A DNA stretch of 64,000 nucleotides. It comes from CAZCFB01 sp964511535 (GTDB lineage Bacteria; Myxococcota_A; Polyangia; GCA-2747355; CAZCFB01). The stretch is from NCBI GenBank assembly GCA_964511535.1, contig CAZEFW010000002.1, forward strand, positions 1 through 64,000. Direction: 5' to 3'. Both the position numbers and the translations under genes were made by a program. Below the pieces are notes generated by a model, which did not search any database, was not told where the DNA came from, and worked only from the letters and a program-made list of their open reading frames with translations. Below are positions 27,242 through 34,429 of the stretch, piece after piece. Within the stretch, counting starts at the first letter, position 1. Each line of letters begins with the position of its first letter.

Positions 27242-29896
27242 TCAATCCACGGTGATGCTCTTGGAGACGTTCTTCGGCACGTCCGGGTGCACGCCGTGGT
27301 CCTTGACGCCGAGGCGGTCGAGGTAGGCTGCCTTGCGCAGGCTCATCTCCAGGGCCAGCCGTTGCAGCACCACCGTGGCGGAGAAGCAGGCCATGAGCGT
27401 GTCGTTGGTGCGCGGCAGCTGGATGTAGACGGCGCGGTACTCGGGGCTGCCCGCGGGGGCCTTGGTGGCGGCCTGGCGCAGGGCGGGGTGCTCCTCGGCG
27501 ATGACCACCGTGTTGGCGCCGCGGATCTTGTGGGTGTTGATCTGGGACACGGTGAGCTTCACGTCCCGCTCGTGGGCGCCGGTGATGTAGATCAGCGGGT
27601 ACTGGCCGTCCATCACCGACAGCAGGTCGGTGCGGTCCACCACCTCGTCGAACAGCGCGTGCTCCTGGGCGTCGAGGGAGAAGTCTGCCGAGGCCGGGGC
27701 GAAGGGCGCGTCGGCCACTGCCTGCACCAGGCGGCCGAGGCTGGCGCCGCCGGCGCCCTGCTCCGCCCCGCGGCGCACCAGCTCGTCGGCGGCCTTGCCC
27801 AGTCGCGACAGCAGCGCCTCGACCTCCAGCGGGCCGAGCAGAGTGTTGAAGCCGAGGATCGTGTTGGGCCCGTGCTTGAACTCGGACCCCTCGAACCCCT
27901 CGGTGTGGTTGAGCACCACCTCCCGCACCTTGAGCGCCCCCTCCTTGGCCACGGACGTGAGCCGGGTGGCCATGATATGGATGCTCGGCGTCAGGTACAG
28001 CATGCGCGCCGCCTCCTCCACGTCGGCCGCGGTGGCTGCCACGGTCTCGCGGATCAGCGCCGGGATGGTGGGCAGCTTCTCCCGCCGCAGGGCCAGCTCC
28101 GGGCCGAGCTCCTCGGCGCGGCCCGGAGGCATGGCGCCGTCGCTCAGCCGCCGCTCGCCCAGGTGCAGGGCGAGCAGGTAGAAGAGCATCATCTGGTTGA
28201 TGAAGCTCTTGGTGGCCGGCACCGCGATCTCCGGGCCGCAGCGCAGCGGGATCACCAGGTGGCTCTTCTCCTGGGCCAGCGTGGAGTTGACGTTGTTGAC
28301 CAGCGCCACCCGGCCGATGTCACGGCCGCTGGCGATGACGTCGTCCAGCACGTCGATCAGGTCCTTGGTCTCGCCGCTCTGGCTCACGGCGATGAACAGG
28401 TCGCCGTCTCTGATGCAGCGGGACACCTGGCCGCGGAACTCCCCCGGCAGCAGCGGCGTCAGGTCGGTGTGGGCCAGCTCGTTGAAGAACAGCGCGCCCG
28501 CCTTGGCCGCGTGGTACGAGCTGCCGCAGCAGGTGACGTAGATGCGCCCGCCCCGGCGGATGGTCTGCAGGCACAGGTCGCCGAAGGCGCCGATGGCCGC
28601 GGCGTACTCCTCCACCTCCTGGCGCTCCAGCAGGGCGTCGAGCAGCAGCACGGCGCGCCTGTCGTGGACGCCGCGGGCCATGGGCAGCAGGTCAGCGAAG
28701 AAGCCGGCCTCCGCCGAGGCCATGCCCTCGTCCAGGCGCTCCGGCCGGGCCTCGTCCGCCGCGTGGTCCTGCATCTGCCCGGTCAGGGCGCGCACCGGGG
28801 CCAGGTCCGCCAGCTCGTGAAAGCAACGCTGGATGTCGTCGTCATCGTACTGGTCGCGCAGCCTGTCCAGGGCGGCGCGGATGGCCTGCAGGTCTTCAGC
28901 CGTGAGGGCCTCCAGCTGCGGGCGCAGGCGCGCCAGCCCGTCGCTGCCGCCGCAGAAGATGCGCGTCACCGCGCGGCAGGTATGCTCCTGGGCGCTGATC
29001 TCCTGGTCCATGAAGGTCTCGAACGGGGGGATCAGGCCGGTGTCCTTGGCGCGCAGGCGGCTGCGCCGCGGGCCGCGCTCCAGCGGCTCGCCGGCCTCGA
29101 GCTGCTCCACCCCGGATGGCCCCTCCCGGCGCAGGTCCTGCACCGCGTACAGCTGGTAGCCCTCGGGGGTGTACTCCACCAGCTCCCCCTGACGCAGGGG
29201 CACCACCACCCGGGTCATCTTCAGGATGCTCGACAGGTCGGACGAGGCGATGGAGAACGGCCCGCCGGGACCTCCCTTGCCGAGGCCGAAGTAGAGGCTG
29301 GAGCCCTGCTTGACCGCCCAGACCACGCGGCTCACCGGGTCAACGATGACCGCCGCGTAGGACCCCTGGAGCCGCGCGGCAGCGGCGACCCACGCCCGGC
29401 GCATGCACGCGCGTCGGGAGTCCGGCTCAAGCTGCTGCTTTTCGCCCAGCGCCGACAGCTCGCGGTTGAAGTAGTGCTCCACCGTGTGCACCACCATCTC
29501 CCCGTCGTTGTCCGACAGGACCTGGTGTCCCTCGTCGGTGAGCCACGCCTTGAGCTGGTCGCAGTTGGTGACGTTGCCGTTGTGCGCGCCGTAGAGGGTG
29601 AACCCCTTGCACCGCACCAGGTGGGGCTGGGCGTTGACGTCGTTGACGGCGCCGAAGGTGGCCCATCGCACCTGGCCGCAGAAGATGGACCCGGCCATCT
29701 GCACCACGCCGAGCTGGTGCACCATGACCGACGGCGCCCCCACCCCCTTGGCCAGGCTCACCTGCTCGCCCTCGCCCTGGATCGCGGCGCCCGTGGAGTC
29801 GTAGCCGCGGTACTCCAGGGTCTTGAGCAGCTCGGCCGCCACCTGTCCCATGTCCTGCCGGTGGCGCTGAAAGGTCAGCCCGATGACGCCGCACAT
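27242..29896 (-). CDS. glmS: Glutamine-fructose-6-phosphate aminotransferase, enlarged form
   Basis: 884 residues, against about 610 for typical GlmS. Makes glucosamine-6-phosphate for cell-wall and LPS synthesis. Met-Cys2 (MCGVIGL) gives the N-terminal glutaminase nucleophile; LEYRGYDSTG and HNGNVTN belong to that domain. SIS domain 1 starts near 470 (YVTCCGSSYHA, VSQSGETKDLID) and SIS domain 2 near 630 (MATRLTSVAKEGALKVREV). The C-terminus PKNVSKSITVD matches the GlmS PRNLAKSVTVE ending with its active-site lysine. Extra length sits mainly between glutaminase and SIS 1 (about 310-460, acidic and helical) and within SIS 2. GGGAG-type ribosome site 8 bp upstream. It heads the methyltransferase-ligase-HD-Pnk run. 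Confidence 0.92.
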   Translation of the reverse strand: MCGVIGLTFQRHRQDMGQVAAELLKTLEYRGYDSTGAAIQGEGEQVSLAKGVGAPSVMVHQLGVVQMAGSIFCGQVRWATFGAVNDVNAQPHLVRCKGFTLYGAHNGNVTNCDQLKAWLTDEGHQVLSDNDGEMVVHTVEHYFNRELSALGEKQQLEPDSRRACMRRAWVAAAARLQGSYAAVIVDPVSRVVWAVKQGSSLYFGLGKGGPGGPFSIASSDLSSILKMTRVVVPLRQGELVEYTPEGYQLYAVQDLRREGPSGVEQLEAGEPLERGPRRSRLRAKDTGLIPPFETFMDQEISAQEHTCRAVTRIFCGGSDGLARLRPQLEALTAEDLQAIRAALDRLRDQYDDDDIQRCFHELADLAPVRALTGQMQDHAADEARPERLDEGMASAEAGFFADLLPMARGVHDRRAVLLLDALLERQEVEEYAAAIGAFGDLCLQTIRRGGRIYVTCCGSSYHAAKAGALFFNELAHTDLTPLLPGEFRGQVSRCIRDGDLFIAVSQSGETKDLIDVLDDVIASGRDIGRVALVNNVNSTLAQEKSHLVIPLRCGPEIAVPATKSFINQMMLFYLLALHLGERRLSDGAMPPGRAEELGPELALRREKLPTIPALIRETVAATAADVEEAARMLYLTPSIHIMATRLTSVAKEGALKVREVVLNHTEGFEGSEFKHGPNTILGFNTLLGPLEVEALLSRLGKAADELVRRGAEQGAGGASLGRLVQAVADAPFAPASADFSLDAQEHALFDEVVDRTDLLSVMDGQYPLIYITGAHERDVKLTVSQINTHKIRGANTVVIAEEHPALRQAATKAPAGSPEYRAVYIQLPRTNDTLMACFSATVVLQRLALEMSLRKAAYLDRLGVKDHGVHPDVPKNVSKSITVD

Positions 29897-29964
29897 GATC
29901 GATCTCCCGAGGTCGTTCGACGGGCATGGTACCCCGGAACGAAGTCAGCTCACGGGGCAAAGAT

Positions 29965-29984
29965 CGCCGCCCTCTGCGGCGGCG
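29965..29984 (-). terminator. Hairpin after rtcR
   Basis: A 7-bp GC-only stem (CGCCGCC/GGCGGCG) with a 6-nt loop just downstream of the rtcR stop and upstream of glmS. No T-run follows, so it is a weak terminator candidate or an RNA processing/stability element separating rtcR from glmS. Confidence 0.4.
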
Positions 29985-29993
29985 CGCGCGTGA

Positions 29994-31640
29994 TCAATCG
30001 GGCAGCTCGGTTGCTTCCTTGACCTCCTCCCAGCTCAGGCCGTGGCGGGCCAGGTACTTGCGCAGGCGGTCCGCGTCGTTGCGGGTTCGCCGCCGGGTGC
30101 GGCTGACGTCGAACAGCGCCCGACCCGCGGCGGACAGCGACGGCGCGGCGGCGCAGGCCCGCGCGACCTCGGCCAGCTGGGGCCGGTCGAAGCGATCCAG
30201 GGCGGCCAGCCGGTCCGGGCCCAGCAGGCGGAGCAGCAGCGCCTCCTCTCCGCGGCCTGCGCCGCCCCTGCCCCTGGACCAGCTCCGGCGCAGCCGGGCG
30301 ATCTCGCCGTCCACCACCTCCTCGGTGATGCGCCCCCGCGGGCAGAGGGTGGCCATGCGGGTCACCGCGCCGATCAGGTCGCGGAAGTTGCCGGACCATG
30401 TCGCCTGGTCCGAGCAGGCGAAGGCCAGGAACCGGTCTCGCGCCTCGCGGTTGAAGCTCACCGCGCGCGAGGTGCGGGCCGCCACCTGCTCCAGCTCATG
30501 ATCCAGGTTGGGGGCGATATCCTCGGGCCGCTGTCGCAGGCCGGGCAGCGCGAAGGTCCACAGATCGATGCGCGCCAGCAGGTCCTCGCGGAAGCGGCCG
30601 CGCGCCACCGCCCGGGACAGGTCGCGGTTGGTGCCGCAGATGAGCTGGAAGTCGCTCGTCACCTCGCCCTGGTCCGGATCGGCCCCCATGGGCAGGAACA
30701 TCCCCTCCTCGATGGCGTGCAGCAACATCGCCTGCTCGTCCAGGCCCAGCTCGCCCACCTCGTCCAGGAAGAGCAGCCCCTGGTGGGCCGCCTGCAGCAG
30801 CCCGGCGCGGTGGGTCGTGGCGCCGGTGAACGCGCCCCGGCGGTGGCCGAACAGGGTGGACAGGGCCATGTCGCCGCGCAGGGTGGCGCAGTTGACCTCC
30901 ACCAGGCGGCCGGTGAGGTGGCCGCGCAGGCGCTTGAGCTGGTAGATGCGGCGGGCCAGCCGGGTCTTGCCGGCGCCGGTGGGCCCGGTGAGCAGGATCG
31001 GCTCCCGGGAGCGGATGGCCACGCGCTCGATCTGGTCCACCAGGTCGTTGAATGCGCGGTTGCGGGTCTCGATGCCCCCCTTGAGGAACGCCACGTCATC
31101 GTCCGCGTCGCGGGCGAAGCGCTGGGCCAGCAGGTCGTAGCGCGACAGGTCGAGGTCGATGACCGCGTGGCGCCCCGCGGGATCGTTGTTCCGGCGGCCC
31201 GGGGCGGGGCTGGTCTGAAGCAGCTTGCCGGGCAGGTGCCGGGACTCGGTGAGCAGGAAGAGACAGATCTGGGCCACGTGGGTGCCCGTAGTGATGTGAA
31301 CCAGCAGCTCGTGGGTCTCCTGGTTGAGCGACAGCCCGCGGGAAAAGTCGTACAGCGTGGCGTAGACCTCCTCGAAGTCCCAGGGGTCGGTCAGGTCCAC
31401 CGGGTGCAGCGTCACCTCGGTCTCCGGAGATACGGAGCGGATGTCATCGGCCACCGTGGCGGCCAGGCGGCGAAACGGGCGCTGGTGGATCAGCTCGTAG
31501 CGGTGGACCAGCAGGTCCTCCTGCATGCATACGGCCACCGAGGGGCGCCACTGCTCCCATCGCGTGGCCTCCGCGCCGCGGTCCAGCACCGGTCCCAGCA
31601 TGCCGACCACCACCGTATGCGGCTCGATTCGTTGGGACAT
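29994..31640 (-). CDS. rtcR: RtcR, sigma-54-dependent activator of the rtc RNA-repair operon
   Basis: 548 residues. Residues 1-180 are the RtcR-type CARF domain (VVVGMLGPVLDRG, ELLVHITTGTHVAQICLFLL), known to sense RNA ligands with damaged ends. The AAA+ domain has Walker A GPTGAGKT near 218, the sigma-54-contacting GAFTGA near 268, Walker B LLFLDEVGEL near 287 and an arginine-finger region GRFREDLLARI. The C-terminus (LRKYLARHGLSWEEVKEAT) is the DNA-binding HTH. It is divergent from slipin-rtcA-rtcB, facing a sigma-54 promoter in the shared gap, which is the expected target. Its own AGGA ribosome site lies in the 3' arm of a small hairpin (31647-31660). Confidence 0.96.
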   Translation of the reverse strand: MSQRIEPHTVVVGMLGPVLDRGAEATRWEQWRPSVAVCMQEDLLVHRYELIHQRPFRRLAATVADDIRSVSPETEVTLHPVDLTDPWDFEEVYATLYDFSRGLSLNQETHELLVHITTGTHVAQICLFLLTESRHLPGKLLQTSPAPGRRNNDPAGRHAVIDLDLSRYDLLAQRFARDADDDVAFLKGGIETRNRAFNDLVDQIERVAIRSREPILLTGPTGAGKTRLARRIYQLKRLRGHLTGRLVEVNCATLRGDMALSTLFGHRRGAFTGATTHRAGLLQAAHQGLLFLDEVGELGLDEQAMLLHAIEEGMFLPMGADPDQGEVTSDFQLICGTNRDLSRAVARGRFREDLLARIDLWTFALPGLRQRPEDIAPNLDHELEQVAARTSRAVSFNREARDRFLAFACSDQATWSGNFRDLIGAVTRMATLCPRGRITEEVVDGEIARLRRSWSRGRGGAGRGEEALLLRLLGPDRLAALDRFDRPQLAEVARACAAAPSLSAAGRALFDVSRTRRRTRNDADRLRKYLARHGLSWEEVKEATELPD

Positions 31641-31646
31641 GGGTCT

Positions 31647-31660
31647 TATCCTACGGGATA
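31647..31660 (-). promoter_or_regulatory. Hairpin covering the rtcR ribosome-binding site
   Basis: TATCC/GGATA inverted repeat with 4-nt loop, directly upstream of the rtcR ATG. On the rtcR mRNA the AGGA Shine-Dalgarno element, 8 nt before the start codon, lies in its 3' arm, so folding would hide it. The 5-bp stem is short, so the regulatory effect is uncertain. An AT-rich stretch with TATA-like boxes (31665-31682) just beyond probably holds the rtcR promoter. Confidence 0.4.
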
Positions 31661-31755
31661 GGTTGATATAAATCTATATACGATGTTTGTCGGAGCCAGG
31701 TCGGGTGCCCATGTCCTGACAGCATAATCATTGGGTTTTTCTTTCAGGCCCGGTC

Positions 31756-31771
31756 TGGCACATCCCCTGCA
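31756..31771 (+). promoter_or_regulatory. Sigma-54 (-24/-12) promoter of the rtc operon
   Basis: TGGCAC-ATCCC-CTGCA: the GG at 31757-31758 and GC at 31769-31770 are exactly 10 bp apart, as required, and the -24 element is perfect (consensus TGGCAC-N5-TTGCA/T). It points toward slipin-rtcA-rtcB, and RtcR beside it is a sigma-54 activator. Transcription should begin near 31781-31784, leaving a leader of about 470 nt. Confidence 0.88.
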
Positions 31772-31864
31772 AACTTCAATGGATATCGCCTCCGGGCCAG
31801 CGGCGCGGTGGAGCCGGGCAAAGGCTGTTGCTCCATCGTGTACCGAACATGGCGTCGAACCGGG

Positions 31865-31932
31865 TGCGGTGAAAGCGGCAGGGCGGGCAAAGCCGTCCTG
31901 CCCGGTCAAGCAGGTTCGACTCCTGCACTGCA
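31865..31932 (+). ncRNA. tRNA-like RNA with canonical T-arm
   Basis: 31910-31926 is a textbook T-arm: GCAGG, loop TTCGACT, CCTGC, with the G53-C61 closing pair and T54/T55/C56/A58 positions. Its 3' strand runs directly into ACTGCA (31927-31932), which pairs with TGCGGT (31865-31870) as an acceptor-like stem, including one G-T pair. Between them is a single 10-bp hairpin (31877-31902, one G-T, loop GCAAAG) instead of separate D and anticodon arms, then a variable-loop-like GGTCAA. No CCA and no normal anticodon arm, so it is not an ordinary tRNA. Salmonella rtc operons carry Y-RNA genes with tRNA-like modules; this may be an analogue. Confidence 0.6.
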
Positions 31933-32193
31933 ATGGGATGCAGACCCTGGATCACGTCCCGGGGCGAGCGGTTCCCTTGTGGAGGTCGGGCCCACGCGGC
32001 AGGGCAGCACCGGAGGATCGGGGCTGCAGGCCAGGTGGGCCAGCGTCGCGAGGCGCCAGCAGCGCGCGGATTGAAGCGGCTGCCATCAACCTGCCAGGAG
32101 GTTCTGGCAGGGGAGGCGGTGGCTCGAGCAGCGCTCCGCGCCGGGCAGCGTGACCCCCATGAGGGCGGCGTTGGTACCGGGACACTCGAACCA

Positions 32194-32209
32194 CAGCCCA
32201 GCGGGGCTG
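32194..32209 (+). other. Stem-loop upstream of slipin ribosome site
   Basis: CAGCCC-AGCG-GGGCTG, a 6-bp perfect stem about 30 nt before the AGGAGG of slipin. It could be the 3' boundary of the leader RNA or influence translation. No T-run follows. Confidence 0.4.
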
Positions 32210-32253
32210 AAGCGATAAACGCAACACCAGGACTCCAACGAAAGGAGGACAAC

Positions 32254-33381
32254 ATGTTCAAGCGAGTTCACCTGCGCAGCTGGGAGCGCGGCTTTTTGTT
32301 CCAGGACGGCGAGTTTCGCCGGGTGCTGGAGCCGGGAACGCACTGGCTGTTCGACCCGCTGTTTCGGGCGCGCGTGGACCGCATGTCCATGCGCCAGACC
32401 GTGTCGTCGCACGGCGAGCTTGACCTGTTTGCCCACCAGCTGGAGGGCCGGGAGGATCTGCGCGTGCTGCACCTGACCGACGGCGAGCGCGCCCTGGTGT
32501 GGGAGGACGGCCGGTTCGTGGCCGCGCTGGAGCCGGGCCGGCACCTGATCTGGACCGCCCTGCACGAGGTGCGGGTGGAGGTGGCGCGTCCCGGGGCGGC
32601 GACCGAGGAGGGCGCGGCCGCGGGAGCGCGCTTCGAGCACCCGGAGCTGGCGGCCATCCTGGCGTCTGGACAGGCGCAGGAGGCGCTGGGGGTGCACAAT
32701 GTGCCGGAGCATTTCTCGGCGGTGGCCTTCCTGGACGGCAAGTCCATGGGCGTGCTGGGGCAGGGCCGCCACGCGTTCTGGCAGGGGCTGGGGCAGGTGC
32801 AGCTGCTGCTGGTGGACCGGCGCGAGCTGGTGCTGGACGTTGGGGGGCAGGAGCTGATGACCCGCGACAAGGTGACCCTGCGGCTGAACCTGACCGCCAC
32901 GATTCGCGTGACCGATCCGAGCCGGGCCACCGCCGAGGTGAGCGACTTCCGTCAGGCGCTGTACCGCGACGCGCAGCTGGTGCTGCGGGCTGCGGTGGGC
33001 GCGCGGGAGCTGGACGAGCTGCTGGCGGACAAGGACGCCCTGGCGCAGGACATGACCGGGGCGCTGGCGACGCGGGCCGCACAGTACGGCGTGAAGGTGG
33101 TGACCCTGGGGATCAAGGATGTGATCCTGCCGGGTGAGATGAAGGAGCTGATGAACCGCGTCATCGAGGCGCGCAAGGCGGCAGAGGCGGCGGTGATCAC
33201 CCGGCGCGAGGAGACCGCTGCCATGCGCAGCCAGGCCAACACGGCCAGGCTGCTGGAGAAGAACGAGGCGCTGATGCGCATGCGCGAGCTGGAGCTGCTG
33301 GAGAAGCTGTTCTCCAACTCCAACCTGAACGTGGTGCTGGGCGAAAAGGGCCTGGCCGACCGCGTCTTCAACCTGCTGTAG
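32254..33381 (+). CDS. Slipin (SPFH/band-7 family protein) of the rtc operon
   Basis: 375 residues from the ATG at 32254 with AAAGGAGG 8 bp upstream. SPFH domain from about 180 to 310 (LLLVDRRELVLDVGGQELMT, LRLNLTATIRVTDP, GARELDELLADKDAL, VVTLGIKDVILP, EMKELMNRVIEARKAAEAAV), followed by an Ala/Glu/Arg coiled-coil tail (QANTARLLEKNEALMRMREL). The first 170 residues hold two repeats of a YrF-like motif (FRRVLEPGTHWLF; FVAALEPGRHLIW; GQGRHAFWQG). No strong N-terminal membrane helix is visible. Slipins recur in rtc operons of other bacteria, but their role in RNA repair is not known. First gene behind the sigma-54 promoter; 13 bp before rtcA. Confidence 0.92.
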   Translation: MFKRVHLRSWERGFLFQDGEFRRVLEPGTHWLFDPLFRARVDRMSMRQTVSSHGELDLFAHQLEGREDLRVLHLTDGERALVWEDGRFVAALEPGRHLIWTALHEVRVEVARPGAATEEGAAAGARFEHPELAAILASGQAQEALGVHNVPEHFSAVAFLDGKSMGVLGQGRHAFWQGLGQVQLLLVDRRELVLDVGGQELMTRDKVTLRLNLTATIRVTDPSRATAEVSDFRQALYRDAQLVLRAAVGARELDELLADKDALAQDMTGALATRAAQYGVKVVTLGIKDVILPGEMKELMNRVIEARKAAEAAVITRREETAAMRSQANTARLLEKNEALMRMRELELLEKLFSNSNLNVVLGEKGLADRVFNLL

Positions 33382-33394
33382 GGTGGAGGAGATC

Positions 33395-34411
33395 ATGATC
33401 CGCATAGATGGTTCCATGGGAGAGGGGGGCGGCCAGGTGCTGCGCACCTCCCTCGGCCTGGCGCTGGTCACGGGACAGCCGGTGCGGCTGGAGCAGATCC
33501 GCGCGGGGCGGCCGCGGCCGGGGCTCATGCGCCAGCACCTGACGGCGGCGCGGGCGGCGGCGGAGGTGGGCGGCGGGCGACTGCAGGGCGATGCCATCGG
33601 CTCGGGGGAGTTGACCTTCAACCCGGGGCGCGTTCAGCCGGGGCGCTACCGGTTCGCCGTGGGCACGGCGGGCAGCGCCACGCTGGTGCTGCAGACGGTC
33701 TTGCCGGCGCTGCTGACGGCGGACGGGCCGTCGGAGCTGGAGCTGGAGGGGGGGACGCACAACGCCTGGGCGCCGCCGTTCGACTTCCTGCAGCGGGTGT
33801 TTCTGCCCCTGGCGGGGCGCATGGGCGCGCGGGTGGAGGTGAAGCTGGAGCGCCCCGGGTTCTACCCGGCGGGCGGGGGCCTGTTCACGGCCCGGGTGAC
33901 GCCGGTGGAGGCGTGGTCGCGGCTGGAGCTGATGGAGCGTGGCTCGCTGGTGTCGCGGCGGGTGCGGGCGCTGGTGGCGCGGCTGCCGGCCCACATCGGC
34001 CACCGCGAGCTGGCCGTGATGCAGGACCTGCTAGGCCTGCCCGGCGACGAGCTGGAGGTGCAGGAGATGGAGGACTCGCGCGGCCCGGGCAACATGGTCT
34101 CGCTGGAGCTGGAGTACGACCGGGTCACCGAGCTGTTCTGCGGCTTCGGCGAGAAGGGCAAGCCGGCCGAGCGGGTGGCCCGCGAGGTGGTCAAGCAGGT
34201 CAAGCGGTACATGGCCTGCTCGGCGCCGGTGGGGCGGCACCTGGCGGATCAGCTGCTGGTGCCCATGGCCCTGGCCGGGGGCGGCGTGTTCCGCACCCTG
34301 GCGCTGACCCGCCACACCACCACCAACATGGAGGTGGTGCGGCGCTTTGTTGAGGTGAACATCACCGCCGAGGAGCGGGCCCACGACGACGTCGTGGTGA
34401 CCGTGGCCTGA
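33395..34411 (+). CDS. rtcA: RNA 3'-terminal phosphate cyclase
   Basis: 338 residues from the ATG at 33395 (GGAGGAG just upstream). Converts RNA 3'-phosphate to 2',3'-cyclic phosphate using ATP, and can adenylate 5'-phosphates. The family N-terminus IDGSMGEGGGQVLRTSLGL is intact. GGTHNAWAPPFDF and RPGFYPAGGG lie in the core, and the nucleophilic histidine is in LTRHTTTNMEV (His 307). Length and motif order are normal. It is followed by rtcB after 18 bp, so slipin-rtcA-rtcB form one transcript. Confidence 0.96.
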   Translation: MIRIDGSMGEGGGQVLRTSLGLALVTGQPVRLEQIRAGRPRPGLMRQHLTAARAAAEVGGGRLQGDAIGSGELTFNPGRVQPGRYRFAVGTAGSATLVLQTVLPALLTADGPSELELEGGTHNAWAPPFDFLQRVFLPLAGRMGARVEVKLERPGFYPAGGGLFTARVTPVEAWSRLELMERGSLVSRRVRALVARLPAHIGHRELAVMQDLLGLPGDELEVQEMEDSRGPGNMVSLELEYDRVTELFCGFGEKGKPAERVAREVVKQVKRYMACSAPVGRHLADQLLVPMALAGGGVFRTLALTRHTTTNMEVVRRFVEVNITAEERAHDDVVVTVA

Positions 34412-34429
34412 CGGCAGGAGGATATCGAC

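Larger units (their letters stand above)
31783..32253 (+). ncRNA. Long structured leader / ncRNA region of the rtc operon
   Basis: About 470 nt between the predicted sigma-54 start and the slipin ATG, with no convincing small gene. It contains a series of stem-loops: TGGAGC/GCTCCA plus outer pairs at 31807-31837, a tRNA-like fold at 31865-31932, CTGCA/TGCAG at 31928-31943, CTGCCAG/CTGGCAG at 32091-32110 and CAGCCC/GGGCTG at 32194-32209. The octamer GGGCAAAG sits in the loop region of the first two hairpins. An open frame in phase with slipin crosses part of it, but its codons do not resemble a protein family, and AGGAGG stands before the slipin ATG. Confidence 0.65.

Noticed and set aside
29897..29993. 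glmS ribozyme/riboswitch upstream of glmS
   Set aside because: Only 97 bp are available, too short for the glmS ribozyme, and its conserved core is not seen.
27287..30022. Plus-strand open frame of over 900 codons opposite glmS
   Set aside because: GlmS on the minus strand has full catalytic motifs; the opposite frame shows no domain and runs into rtcR.
31865..31932. Ordinary tRNA gene
   Set aside because: No separate D or anticodon arm, acceptor of only six pairs and no CCA; called tRNA-like instead.
31933..32253. N-terminal extension of slipin from in-frame upstream start
   Set aside because: The extension has no domain-like sequence, lies in the structured leader, and AGGAGG marks the ATG at 32254.
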